Source: Corallococcus coralloides DSM 2259 (GTDB lineage: Bacteria > Myxococcota > Myxococcia > Myxococcales > Myxococcaceae). From it: a DNA stretch of 64,000 nucleotides. The DNA lies in assembly GCF_000255295.1 (NCBI RefSeq), contig NC_017030.1, positions 124,001-188,000 of the forward strand. The letters run 5' to 3'. The notes below the pieces were generated by a model. The model made no database searches. It saw only the letters and a list, made by a program, of their open reading frames with translations, and had not been told where the DNA came from. The translations under genes were made by a program, and so were the position numbers. Every line of letters starts with the position of its first letter. Within the stretch, counting starts at the first letter, position 1. Below are positions 19,960 to 28,844 of the stretch, one piece after another.

Positions 19960-21771
19960 ATGAAGCGTTGGCTTTGGCTTGGGCTCGGGTTGTCCGGACT
20001 GGTGGCGAGCGGCTGTGGCACTGACCCTGAACCCATCGACGTCCTGCCCCAGGCGTGTCCTGGCACCGCGGAGGTGTCGCTGCCGAAGCCGGGGGTCTCC
20101 CCGCTGAGCACGGACACGGCGGCGGACGGCGTCATCATCACCTACAAGCCGAAGGTGACCGCGAGCGCGCTGGCCGCGTCGGCGGACATCGCGTCGGCCG
20201 TGGAGCGCGAGGGCGGCACGGTGATGCGCCGCATCCCGAACATGAACGTGGTGTCCGCCCGGCTGTCGCCGGAGGCCATCGCCGCGCTGAAGCTCCACCC
20301 GGACGTGCTCTCCGTGACGCCCAACCGCCGCGTGCGCGCGCTGGGCCTGCCCACGCCTCCGCCGCTGGCGTCGTGGCAGGGCGCGTACACCACGCAGGGG
20401 TCGGTGGGCGAGTACACGGAGGGGCTGAAGCTGATCCAGGCCCCGCAGGTGTGGGACGCGAACAACGACGGCGTCATCGACCCCGGCGCTCCCACGGGCG
20501 AGGGCGTGAAGGTGTGCGTCATCGACAGCGGCTGGGACAGCAAGCACCCGGAGCTGAAGGCGGCGTTCCTCATGGGCAAGGACTTCGTCGACAAGGACGA
20601 AGACCCGTCCGACCAGAGCGAGTCCCAGGGCGTGGTGACGGTGGGCGGCGGCCACGGCACGCACGTGGCCGCGACCATCCTGGCGCAGTTCGGCGCGGGC
20701 TCCGGCGCGCGCGTGGCGCCCGGGGATGAGCCGAACGGCGTGGTGGGCGTGGCGCCGGGCGCGTCGCTGCTCGTCGCGCGCGTGCTGGACACGGACGGTG
20801 GCGGCCGCACGGACGACGTCATCGCGGCGGTGGAGTGGTGCCATGCGCAGGGGGCGCGCATTGCCTCGCTGTCGCTGGGCGCGCCGGATCCGTCCGAGAC
20901 CGAGCAGACCATGTTCGAGAAGGTCTGGGAGAACGGCAACGGCATGCTGTCCATCGCGGCCAGCGGCAACGACGGCAAGCTCGGCATCGCGTATCCGGCC
21001 GCGTACCTGCCGTCCGTGATGGCGGTGGGCGCGGTGGACATGCAGGGCGAGTACGCGCCCTTCTCGCAGTTCGGCCAGGAGCTGTCCGTGGTGGGGCCGG
21101 GCGTGAACGTGCTGAGCGCCACGGTGCTGGGGGCGGCGGCGCTGTCCTCGGTGAGCGCGTCGTCGTCGCCCATCGCCTCGTCGCCGCTCACGTACACCGC
21201 GCAGGGCACGTACACGGGCCGGCTGGTCAACTGCGGCCTGGGCGCGGACCGCGCGGCGTGCGGTGAGTCCGCCACCTGCGACGGCTTCGTCGCCTACGTG
21301 GACCGCGGCGACCTGTTCTTCGAGGAGAAGGCGCGCAACGTCATCCAGGCCGGCGCCCGCGCGGTCATCATCGGCAACAACGTGGAGGACGACGGGGAGG
21401 GCACCTTCACGCTGGGCTCCGCGAACTCGCACTGGGTGCCCACGGTGTCGGTGTCCATGGCGGCCGGCGCGTCCCTCAAGAAGATGATGGGCCAGGATGT
21501 GACGGTGTCCATCACCGGCCTGGACTACCAGCGCGAGTCGGGCACCTCCATGGCCACCCCGCACGTGTCGGGCGTCGCCGCGCTGGTGTTCAGCGCCCGG
21601 CCGGACCTGAGCGCCGCGCACGTGCGCGCGGTGCTGGAGAAGACGGCGAAGGACGACAAGGCGACGCCGGGCAAGGATCAGAAGTACGGCTACGGCCTGG
21701 TGCAGGCGGCCAAGGCCGTGGAGCTGGCGCGCTCGCTGCCCCAGGGCGGCGGTCCGCTCCCGCTGCCGTAA
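19960..21771 (+). CDS. Subtilisin-like (S8) serine protease lipoprotein with PA-type insert
   Basis: 603 residues from the ATG at 19960, preceded by GAAGGAG. The N-terminus MKRWLWLGLGLSGLVASGC is a lipoprotein signal. Residues ~55-120 form an I9-type propeptide (DGVIITYKPKV...VMRRIPNMNVVSA). The catalytic triad is seen at Asp189 (VCVIDSGWD), His232 (GGHGTHVAA) and Ser530 (GTSMATPHVSGVAAL). Between His and Ser lies a protease-associated-like insert (GFVAYVDRGDLFFEEKAR, VIIGNN) with three cysteines in LVNCGLGADRAACGESATC. It is likely anchored at the outer membrane and degrades extracellular protein or prey. Promoter lies in the 270-base gap after glpD; a strong terminator follows. Confidence 0.93.
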   Translation: MKRWLWLGLGLSGLVASGCGTDPEPIDVLPQACPGTAEVSLPKPGVSPLSTDTAADGVIITYKPKVTASALAASADIASAVEREGGTVMRRIPNMNVVSARLSPEAIAALKLHPDVLSVTPNRRVRALGLPTPPPLASWQGAYTTQGSVGEYTEGLKLIQAPQVWDANNDGVIDPGAPTGEGVKVCVIDSGWDSKHPELKAAFLMGKDFVDKDEDPSDQSESQGVVTVGGGHGTHVAATILAQFGAGSGARVAPGDEPNGVVGVAPGASLLVARVLDTDGGGRTDDVIAAVEWCHAQGARIASLSLGAPDPSETEQTMFEKVWENGNGMLSIAASGNDGKLGIAYPAAYLPSVMAVGAVDMQGEYAPFSQFGQELSVVGPGVNVLSATVLGAAALSSVSASSSPIASSPLTYTAQGTYTGRLVNCGLGADRAACGESATCDGFVAYVDRGDLFFEEKARNVIQAGARAVIIGNNVEDDGEGTFTLGSANSHWVPTVSVSMAAGASLKKMMGQDVTVSITGLDYQRESGTSMATPHVSGVAALVFSARPDLSAAHVRAVLEKTAKDDKATPGKDQKYGYGLVQAAKAVELARSLPQGGGPLPLP

Positions 21772-21799
21772 CGGCCTCGCCTTCTCGCCCGTGGGCCTG

Positions 21800-21845
21800 A
21801 CGCCCCCGTGTCCCTTCGAGGGACCGGGGGCGTTTCCTTTTCTTC
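21800..21845 (+). terminator. Intrinsic terminator after the subtilisin-like gene
   Basis: ACGCCCCCGTGTCCCT and AGGGACCGGGGGCGT form a long stem with a TTCG loop and one bulge, followed by TTCCTTTTCTT. It is a strong rho-independent terminator 29 bases after the stop. Confidence 0.85.
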
Positions 21846-21963
21846 CGAGCAGGCCCCGGGTCGTGGGTTGGCACTCCGGACGGACAGGCGACCGCCAGGC
21901 CTCCGGACCGGTGGTTCGCGCCGGGTGCGCGTGCACCTTCCCAAGAAGGGAGGCGCGCGGCAC

Positions 21964-22737
21964 ATGAGGCGAGACACCTGGCTGGGATTGGGGATCGCGG
22001 GTCTGGCCTGCCTGCTGATGTGCGCCGGGGCTCAATCCGGCGGGATGGAGGATGACGCCGCGTCCGAGGAGACCACCGCTCCCGCGGGCTCGCGGGTCAT
22101 CACGCCGCAGGCTCCCGCGGCCACGCCGCCAGCTCCAGCGGCGACGCCCCAGCAGCAGCCGGGGACGGGCGGCTCCGGGACGAACACGCAGGCCCCCGCT
22201 GGGACGGCTCCCGCCAACGCGCCCGCGCAGGCCCCCGCTGGGACGGCTCCCGCCAACGCGCCCGCGCAGGGCACCGGAGGGAGCGGGGACATCCCGGCGT
22301 CGGATCCGAACAGCCCCAGCGCTGAGCCGAACCCGGAGGGGCAGACGACTCCGCCCAACCCGGGCCCGGAGACGAAAACGGGCACGGGCACGGGCGGTAC
22401 GGGCAACACGGGCACCGGGGCTCCCGCCACGGCGAAGCCTCCTGCTCCGGGCGCCCAGCAGGGCGTCGCGGTGGTGGACGCCATCTACCGGGGCAAGGTG
22501 CGCTCGGTGTCCGACAAGGAGGTCGTCATCGACAACGAGGGCACGCGCCTGCCGCTGGAGATCAGCACCCAGACGCGCGTCGTCCGCGACGGTGAGGACA
22601 TCGGCGTGACGGAACTCAAGGAGGGCGAGCGTGTGCGCGCCACCGTGAACCTGGTGGGCCGGAGTCACACGCGGGAGATCGCCGTGCTGACCGGCGCCGA
22701 GGCCCGCCGAGACGCCGAGACGCAACGCCGCCGGTAG
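21964..22737 (+). CDS. Exported Pro/Ala/Gly-rich protein with C-terminal beta domain
   Basis: 257 residues from the ATG at 21964, with AAGGGAGGC upstream. MRRDTWLGLGIAGLACLLMC is a signal peptide, possibly of lipoprotein type (LLMC). Residues ~30-160 are low-complexity, rich in A, P, T, G and Q, and contain a perfectly duplicated 13-residue unit (APAGTAPANAPAQ twice). The C-terminal ~75 residues, YRGKVRSVSDKEVVIDNEG through REIAVL, form a compact beta domain like the DUF5666/OB-type modules (strand, VRDGEDIGVTELKEGERVRA). The long linker suggests a surface-tethered globular head. No function is known. Confidence 0.75.
   Translation: MRRDTWLGLGIAGLACLLMCAGAQSGGMEDDAASEETTAPAGSRVITPQAPAATPPAPAATPQQQPGTGGSGTNTQAPAGTAPANAPAQAPAGTAPANAPAQGTGGSGDIPASDPNSPSAEPNPEGQTTPPNPGPETKTGTGTGGTGNTGTGAPATAKPPAPGAQQGVAVVDAIYRGKVRSVSDKEVVIDNEGTRLPLEISTQTRVVRDGEDIGVTELKEGERVRATVNLVGRSHTREIAVLTGAEARRDAETQRRR
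22192..22269 (+). repeat. Perfect 39-bp tandem duplication inside the Pro/Ala-rich gene
   Basis: The 39-base unit at 22192-22230 is repeated without change at 22231-22269. It is in frame and encodes APAGTAPANAPAQ twice. Perfect identity, including third positions, points to a recent slippage or recombination event that could vary in copy number. Confidence 0.9.
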
Positions 22738-22799
22738 CCCAAGGCCCCTTCCGTCAGCCGCATGGCCCCGTCCGCGTCTCCCGGACGGAGGTTTCCACC

Positions 22800-23009
22800 A
22801 TGACGGTCTACGACCGATACCGAACCCTGTTGCACAAGTTGGCCCTCGTCCGCGCCCGCGCGCCTGGCGGGGATTCACCCGAAGCGGATGCGCTGCTCGA
22901 CACGATGGACGAGGTCTGGGACGCCCTGTCCGACGGCGAGCGCGCCGCCATGGAGCGCGAACGCGACCGGCTGGCCTTGTCCGTGGATACGCGCGCCGTG
23001 CCCGCGTGA
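22800..23009 (+). CDS. Small conserved-looking helical protein
   Basis: 69 residues, MTVYDRYRTLLHKLALVRAR... ending DTRAVPA. ACGGAGGTTTCCACC gives a good ribosome site before the ATG at 22800. Two charged amphipathic helices (YRTLLHKLALVRAR and DALLDTMDEVWDALSDGERAAMERER) suggest a cytoplasmic helical hairpin. No domain family is recognised. It is convergent with the phosphatidyltransferase gene, whose stop lies 10 bases away. Confidence 0.65.
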   Translation: MTVYDRYRTLLHKLALVRARAPGGDSPEADALLDTMDEVWDALSDGERAAMERERDRLALSVDTRAVPA

Positions 23010-23019
23010 GGCGTTCACG

Positions 23020-23622
23020 TCACTCCCGCACGGACCCCATGGGCGCACCCGTGGGCCCATGGGGAATGCGCGAGGACGGCCGGGACGGCGGCAGTTCCCG
23101 GTGCTGACGCTGCCGCCACACCGCCCGCGTGTAGTCCACCACCGACGCCAGCGACAGCAGCGCGACGAGCGCCACGAGCGGCCGCACCAGCGGCGGGTAG
23201 AGCAGGACGCACAGCAACACCGCGAGCTGCAACGTCGTGACGACCTTGCCCAGCATCCGCGCCTTGAGCTCGATGGCCCGCATGTCCGGCCGCACCCTGG
23301 CGACGATGAAGCCGATGGCCGTGCCGATGTCCCGCAGGAGCAGCAGCGTCAGCTCCACGGGGTCGATGAGCCCGTCCAGCAGACACACGATGAAGGCCGT
23401 CACCATGAAGGCGCGGTCCGCCACCGGGTCGATGAGCGCGCCCAGGCGCGTGGCCAGTCCCCGGTGCCGGGCAATCCAGCCGTCCAGGAAGTCCGTCGCC
23501 GCGGCCAGCACCACCAGGAAGGCCCTCATGCGCAGGTCCGACACCGCGATGAACACCGCGGCGAGCGGCAGTCGCGACAGGGACAGCGTATTGAGCAGCA
23601 CGAGGCTTGCCCGACGGTGCAT
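23020..23622 (-). CDS. CDP-alcohol phosphatidyltransferase
   Basis: 200 residues from the ATG at 23620-23622 (MHRRASLVLLNTLSLSRLPL). It carries the complete family signature D-G-x2-A-R-x8-G-x3-D-x3-D in FLDGWIARHRGLATRLGALI followed by DPVAD. About five to six transmembrane helices surround it (AFLVVLAAATDFL, AFMVTAFIVCLLDGLI, LLCVLLYPPLVRPLVALVALL). It transfers a phosphatidyl group from CDP-diacylglycerol to an alcohol in phospholipid synthesis at the inner membrane; PgsA-type phosphatidylglycerophosphate synthase is most likely, but inositol- or other alcohol-specific enzymes share the motif. The longer upstream open frame is antisense to the neighbouring gene and is rejected. Confidence 0.88.
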   Translation of the reverse strand: MHRRASLVLLNTLSLSRLPLAAVFIAVSDLRMRAFLVVLAAATDFLDGWIARHRGLATRLGALIDPVADRAFMVTAFIVCLLDGLIDPVELTLLLLRDIGTAIGFIVARVRPDMRAIELKARMLGKVVTTLQLAVLLCVLLYPPLVRPLVALVALLSLASVVDYTRAVWRQRQHRELPPSRPSSRIPHGPTGAPMGSVRE

Positions 23623-23814
23623 GGCTTTCAAAAGGTAGTGCTCGGTCCCCGGGGCGCACCTGCCCGCCATGGCGAGCGTCCAGCGAAGAACTCCTCTGGT
23701 GCCCTCGTGGATCCACGTCAACGGAAGGACCCCGCGGCCCACGCGCGGTGTCCCAGGGCATGGCCGGGGATTTTCCGCGGCCTTTGTCCTCCTGGAGTCC
23801 GCCCTTTGCGCTCG

Positions 23815-24708
23815 ATGGGACCCTTCCGCCCCCTGCTGGCACTGGCCACCCTGCTCACCGTCGCGCTGCCCCTGGCGAGCTGTGAAGCGGCCGGTCGGGC
23901 GAAGGTCGCGACTCGCGCCCCGACGGCCGAGGAGCAGAAGCGCTACCCGTGGCTGCCGGCCTCCGCCCGGGTGCGCTCGCTGGAGGAGACCTTCGCGCCC
24001 CCGGAGGGCTACTCGCGCGTGTCCCTGGAGGCGGGCTCCTTCGGTGCCTGGCTGCGCGGCCTGCCCCTGCGCCCGGACGGCTCCCCTGTGCGCGACTTCC
24101 AGGGAAAGACCGTGCTGGCGGCCTCCGACTCCCGGCTGGCGGCGGTGGGGGAGCTGGACGTGGGCACCGCGAACCTCCAGCAGTGCGCGGACTCCATCCT
24201 GCGCCTGCACGCGGAGTGGCGCTGGGCGTCCGGTCAGTCGGAGCGCATCGCCTACCGCTTCACCAGCGGCCACCTGGCGTCCTGGCCCCGGTACGCGGCC
24301 GGGGAGCGGGCACGCGTCTCCGGCTCGAAGGTGACGTGGGTGCCGGGGAGCGCGGCGGCGGACAGCTCGCGGGCGGCCTTCCGGAACTACCTGAACCTGC
24401 TCTTCACCTACGCGGGCACCCTGTCGATCCAGGCGGAGGGCGCGCGTCCCACGCGGGAGCAGCTGCGCCCCGGGGACTTCTTCGTCCTGGGCGGCAGCCC
24501 CGGCCACACGGTGCTCGTGCTGGACGTGGCCACCAACGCGAAGGGGGAGCGGGTGGCGCTCCTGGGCCAGGGCTTCACCCCCGCGCAGGACTTCCACGTC
24601 CTGGCGGGGAGGGACGGGCCCTGGTTCCCGCTGGATGGGGAGAGCGTGGCGACGCCCTTCTGGGCGCCCTTCCCCATGACGTCCCTGCGCCGGCTGCCCT
24701 CGCCCTGA
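23815..24708 (+). CDS. DUF4846 lipoprotein
   Basis: 297 residues from the ATG at 23815 (MGPFRPLLALATLLTVALPL), a lipoprotein signal with LASC. The mature protein follows the DUF4846 pattern: YPWLPASARVRSLEETFAPP near the N-terminus, FGAWLRGLPLRPDGSPV, a QQCADSILRLHAEW helix, then FRNYLNLLFTYAGTLSI and a C-terminal PGDFFVLGGSPGHTVLVLDV with His. Length is normal for the family. Function is unknown; the conserved His near the C-terminus and Cys in LQQCAD have been read as possible catalytic residues. It is divergent from the phosphatidyltransferase gene with about 190 bases between. Confidence 0.85.
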   Translation: MGPFRPLLALATLLTVALPLASCEAAGRAKVATRAPTAEEQKRYPWLPASARVRSLEETFAPPEGYSRVSLEAGSFGAWLRGLPLRPDGSPVRDFQGKTVLAASDSRLAAVGELDVGTANLQQCADSILRLHAEWRWASGQSERIAYRFTSGHLASWPRYAAGERARVSGSKVTWVPGSAAADSSRAAFRNYLNLLFTYAGTLSIQAEGARPTREQLRPGDFFVLGGSPGHTVLVLDVATNAKGERVALLGQGFTPAQDFHVLAGRDGPWFPLDGESVATPFWAPFPMTSLRRLPSP

Positions 24709-24963
24709 TCGGGCTGGAAACCTGAAATACCCAGGAGGCGCGGCCTGGGGGGCGGGCGCCCTCCCGTTGCGTCTCCCAGCGGACGGGGAGGCACTAAACG
24801 GTGGGCCCCCAAGGGTTCTGCTGGAATCGACCGGAGGGAGGAGGCAGGTTGCGGCGTGGAGTGTTGTCCTGCCGTCAACGGGCACACACCGAAGCCGGGC
24901 CCGTCCCCCGCCGCGTGCCTGCCAGCCTAAAGGGAAGAGGAGTTCGTCCCCCGAGCCCCCACC

Positions 24964-27900
24964 ATGTCCTCCGCCGCCGCAGCCGTGCCCACGTCTTCAC
25001 CCAGGGCCAGCATCCTCATCGTCGACGACACGCCCGGGCACCTCCTGGCGCTGGAGGGCATCCTCACGCCCCTGGGGCAGCGGCTGGTGCGCGCCACCTC
25101 CGGACGCGAGGCCCTGCGGCGGGTGCTGGACGAGGACTTCGCCGCCGTCCTGATGGACATGAACCTGGGCGACATGACGGGCGTGGAGGTGCTGGGCCTC
25201 TTGCGTGAGCGCGAGCGCAGCCGGCGCACGCCCGTGCTGCTGATGACCGCGGGCGACGGCGACGAGAAGGAGTGGCTGGCGGCGTACGCGCACGGCGCGG
25301 TGGACTACCTGCGCAAGCCGCTGCGGCCTGAAATCCTCCTGGCGAAGGTGTCCATGTTCGTGGAGCTGTACCTGGCGCGCGAAGCCGTGCAGCTGCGCGA
25401 GGAGTCGCTGCGCGAGCGCGAGCGCCACGCCCTGGAGGCCGTCCACCGCGAGCGGCTGCACGCGTTCTTCATGCAGGCCCCGGTGGGCATCTCCATCACG
25501 CGCGGGCCGGACTTCGTCTTCGAGCTGGCGAACCCCTACTACGAGCTGCTGGTGGGCCGGCGGGTGACGCCGGGCCAGACGATGTTGGACGCGTTCCCGG
25601 AGATGGCCTCGCAGCCGGAGGTGCTGGAGGTGCTGCGCGGCGTGGTGCGCACGAAGCAGCCCTTCGTGCGGCCGGAGTTCGAGGTGAAGCTGGTGCGCGA
25701 CGGCCAGCCGGACTCCGTCTTCTTCAACGTCATCTACCACCCGATGGTGGAGGTGGACGGCACCGCGTCCGGCATCATCACCCTGGCCACCGACGTGACG
25801 GAGTTCGTGCGCGCGCGCCGGCACACGGAGGCGCTCACGCTGGACCTGCGAAAGCAGCAGGCCGCGCTGGTGGACAGCGAGCAGCGCCTGCGCCTGGCGC
25901 TGACGGCCACCCAGCTGGGCACCTTCGACATGGACGTGGTCACGGGCGAGCTCAAGTGGGACGCGCGCTGCAAGGCGCTCTTCGGCCTGCCGCCCGACTC
26001 GGAGTCGTCCTACGACAAGTTCCTCGCGGGCCTGCACCCGGAGGACCGCGAGGCCGTGCAGCGCGCGATCGCGCTCAGCTGGGACCCCACCGGCAGGGGC
26101 GACTACGACGTGGCCTACCGCACCGTGGGCTTGAAGGACGGCGTGGAGCGCTGGGTGCGCGCCACGGGCCGCACGCACTTCCAGGACGACAAGCCGGTGC
26201 GCTTCGTGGGCACGGTGCAGGACATCACCGCGCGCAAGCGCGCCGACGCGGAGCGGGCCCGGCTGATGGCGGGCGAGCTGCGCCGCACCGAGCAGCTTCG
26301 CGGCCTGTCGCGCGCGAGCCTGGCGCTCAACGCGGCGGGCAGCGTGCCGGCCATCCTGGAGCTCGTGACGCTCAAGGCGCGCAAGCTGATTGGCGCGAAC
26401 CAGTCCTTCGTCCAGGTGGCGGACGGCCGGGATGCTCCGCCGCTCGCCTCGCTGTCCGCGGTGGATCATGATCCGCTGGCGCCCGGCGCCGCCCAGGTGG
26501 CCGTGGACGAGCGCGGCCTCTTCGCCCGGGTGTGCCAGGAGAACCGGCCGCTGCGCCTGACGCGCGAGGAGCTGCGCCAGCACGCGGCCTACACCGAAGC
26601 GCCCCCCGCGCCGCCGCCCGCGCTGCCCCTGAAGGGCTTCCTCGCGGTGCCGCTGGTGGGCCACGACGGCCGCAACCTGGGCCTGCTGCATGTGTCCGAC
26701 AAGCTGGAGGGCGACTTCGACGCGGAGGACGAGACCATCGCCGTGCAGCTGGCGCAGATGGCCAGCGTGGCGCTGGAGAACGCGCGCCTGTACGAGACGG
26801 CGCAGGCGGAGCGGCGCAACCTGTTCGCGGTGCTCAAGCAGCTGCCCGCCGCCATCACCGTGCTGCGCGGACCGGAGCTCGTCTTCGAGATGGCCAACGA
26901 CCTGCGCCTGAAGCTCACCGGGTCCCGGCCGCTCCTGGGCCTGACCGTGCGACAGGCGCTGCCGGAGCTCAAGGACCAGGGGCAGGTGGCCCAGCTGGAG
27001 GCGGTCTACCGCACCGGCGAGACCTACCGCGGCCACGAGGTGCCCATGCGCCTGGGCCGCGACGTGGGGCAGGAGGCGCCCGAGGGCTACTTCAACCTCA
27101 CCTTCCAGCCGCTGCGCAACGCCGAGGGCAAGGTGGACGGCATCGTGTCCGTGTCCTGGGAGGTCACGGAGCAGGTGCTGGCGCGCCGGCGCATCGAGGC
27201 GCTGGCCGCGGAGCTGAAGGAGCGCGAGCAGCAGTTCCGCACGCTGGCGGACTCCATCCCGCAGCTGTCGTGGATGGCGGAGCCGGATGGGCGCATGTTC
27301 TGGTTCAACCAGCGCTGGTACGACTACACCGGGACGACGCCCGCGCAGGTGGGGGAGAAGGACTGGAACGAGCTCCTGGACCCGGAGGACACCGGGCGCG
27401 TGCTGGCGCACTTCACCGCGGCCCTGCGCGAAGGCACGCTGTGGGAGGACCAGTTCCGCCTGCGCCGCGCGGACGGCAGCTACCGCTGGTTCCTGTCGCG
27501 CGCCATGCCCGTGCGGGATGGCGAGGGGCGCATCGTCCGCTGGTTCGGCACCAACACGGACATCGACGACGAGCGCCGCACGCTGGAGAGCCTGAAGCGG
27601 GCGGAGGAGGAGATCCGCCACCTCAACACGGGCCTGGAGAAGCGCGTGCGCGAGCGCACCGCCCAGCTGCAGGAGGCGAACAAGGAGCTGGAGTCCTTCA
27701 GCTACTCCGTGTCGCACGACCTGCGCGCGCCCTTGCGCCACATCACCGGCTTCGCGCAGTTGCTGGAGCGGCGGGCGGGCGCGAAGCTGGACGACGTGTC
27801 ACGCGGCTACCTCTCCACCATCGCGGGCGCGGCGAAGCAGGGCGGCACGCTGGTGGATGACCTGCTCGCGTTCAGCCGCATGGGCCGGGCGGAGCTGCGC

Positions 27901-28383
27901 CAGTCGCGGGTGGACCTGGGCCAGCTGGTGGAGGAGGCCCGGCGCGACCTGATGCCGGAGGCCACCGGGCGGCAGGTGGCGTGGCAGGTGGGGAGCCTGC
28001 CCACGGTGGAAGGTGACCCGGCGCTCCTGCGGCAGGTCATCCACAACCTGTTGGCGAACGCGCTGAAGTATACCCGTCCCAAGCCGGAGGCCCTCATCGA
28101 GGTGGGGGCCCGGGAGACGGAGACCGAGGTCGCGGTGTGGGTGCGCGACAACGGCGTGGGCTTCGAGATGCAGTACGTGGACAAGCTGTTTGGCGTCTTC
28201 CAGCGCCTGCACACGGCCGAGGAGTTCGAGGGCACCGGTATCGGGCTCGCGAACGTGCGGCGCATCGTGTCGCGCCATGGAGGACGGACCTGGGCGGAGG
28301 GCGCCGTGGGGCAGGGCGCGACCTTCACCTTCACCCTGCCCCGGGCTTCTCCGCTGGAGAAGAAAGTCGAGACGCACGCGTGA
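24964..28383 (+). CDS. Hybrid sensor histidine kinase REC-PAS-PAS-GAF-PAS-PAS-HisKA-HATPase
   Basis: 1139 residues. An N-terminal receiver (ILIVDD, phosphoacceptor Asp65 in LMDMNLGD, conserved K in LRKPL) is followed by PAS domains at about residues 170-290 and 305-425, a GAF domain near 440-600 (LIGANQSFVQVADG...FLAVPLVGHDG), two more PAS domains near 615-745 and 755-880, then HisKA with His918 in SVSHDLRAPLRH and an ATPase with VIHNLLANALKYT, DNGVGFEM and GTGIGLANVRRI. There are no transmembrane segments, so sensing is cytoplasmic. GAGGAG lies rather far from the ATG, so the start could be off. The downstream response regulator overlaps by GTGA, marking a coupled operon. Confidence 0.93.
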   Translation: MSSAAAAVPTSSPRASILIVDDTPGHLLALEGILTPLGQRLVRATSGREALRRVLDEDFAAVLMDMNLGDMTGVEVLGLLRERERSRRTPVLLMTAGDGDEKEWLAAYAHGAVDYLRKPLRPEILLAKVSMFVELYLAREAVQLREESLRERERHALEAVHRERLHAFFMQAPVGISITRGPDFVFELANPYYELLVGRRVTPGQTMLDAFPEMASQPEVLEVLRGVVRTKQPFVRPEFEVKLVRDGQPDSVFFNVIYHPMVEVDGTASGIITLATDVTEFVRARRHTEALTLDLRKQQAALVDSEQRLRLALTATQLGTFDMDVVTGELKWDARCKALFGLPPDSESSYDKFLAGLHPEDREAVQRAIALSWDPTGRGDYDVAYRTVGLKDGVERWVRATGRTHFQDDKPVRFVGTVQDITARKRADAERARLMAGELRRTEQLRGLSRASLALNAAGSVPAILELVTLKARKLIGANQSFVQVADGRDAPPLASLSAVDHDPLAPGAAQVAVDERGLFARVCQENRPLRLTREELRQHAAYTEAPPAPPPALPLKGFLAVPLVGHDGRNLGLLHVSDKLEGDFDAEDETIAVQLAQMASVALENARLYETAQAERRNLFAVLKQLPAAITVLRGPELVFEMANDLRLKLTGSRPLLGLTVRQALPELKDQGQVAQLEAVYRTGETYRGHEVPMRLGRDVGQEAPEGYFNLTFQPLRNAEGKVDGIVSVSWEVTEQVLARRRIEALAAELKEREQQFRTLADSIPQLSWMAEPDGRMFWFNQRWYDYTGTTPAQVGEKDWNELLDPEDTGRVLAHFTAALREGTLWEDQFRLRRADGSYRWFLSRAMPVRDGEGRIVRWFGTNTDIDDERRTLESLKRAEEEIRHLNTGLEKRVRERTAQLQEANKELESFSYSVSHDLRAPLRHITGFAQLLERRAGAKLDDVSRGYLSTIAGAAKQGGTLVDDLLAFSRMGRAELRQSRVDLGQLVEEARRDLMPEATGRQVAWQVGSLPTVEGDPALLRQVIHNLLANALKYTRPKPEALIEVGARETETEVAVWVRDNGVGFEMQYVDKLFGVFQRLHTAEEFEGTGIGLANVRRIVSRHGGRTWAEGAVGQGATFTFTLPRASPLEKKVETHA

Positions 28384-28844
28384 TTGACCTCAAGCGGATC
28401 CTCCTGGTGGAAGACAGCGCCAACGACGTGGCGCTGACGCTGGCGGCGCTGGAAGAGGTGCACCTGGCCAATGAAGTCGTGGTGGTGCGCGACGGGCAGC
28501 AGGCGCTGGACTACCTCTTCCGCAAGGGCGAGTACGCGAACCGGCAGGACGGCCACCCGGCGGTGGTGCTGCTGGACCTGAAGCTGCCGAAGGTGGACGG
28601 GCTGGAGGTGCTGGAGAAGGTGAAGGGCGCCCCGGAGCTGAAGGCGGTGCCGGTGGTGATGCTCACCTCGTCGCGCGAGGAGCGGGACCTGGCGCGCAGC
28701 TACGGCCTGGGCGTGAATGCCTACGTGGTGAAGCCGGTCGCCTTCCCGGACTTCGTGTCCGCGCTGCGCGAGCTGGGGTTGTTCTGGGCGGTGGTGAACC
28801 AGCCGCCGCCGGGCTCCCCTGGCGCGTCCGGAGCCTCGAAGTGA
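28380..28844 (+). CDS. Single-domain response regulator (Rcp1-like)
   Basis: 154 residues from the GTG at 28380, which overlaps the kinase stop (GTGA). It is a lone receiver domain: ILLVEDSANDVALTLAALEE, phosphoacceptor Asp66 in VVLLDLKLPKVDG, Thr in VVMLTSSREERD, Lys in AYVVKPVAFPDF. The NDVALT opening and YLFRKGEYANR insertion are typical of the Rcp1 class that serves phytochrome-like and multi-PAS kinases. There is no output domain, so it probably relays phosphate or controls a partner protein. The next kinase overlaps it by GTGA. Confidence 0.93.
   Translation: MIDLKRILLVEDSANDVALTLAALEEVHLANEVVVVRDGQQALDYLFRKGEYANRQDGHPAVVLLDLKLPKVDGLEVLEKVKGAPELKAVPVVMLTSSREERDLARSYGLGVNAYVVKPVAFPDFVSALRELGLFWAVVNQPPPGSPGASGASK

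Noticed and set aside
24997-27741. A 914-codon antisense open frame under the hybrid kinase
   Set aside because: Same codon-bias shadow; no domain signature, and the sense strand has complete kinase domains.
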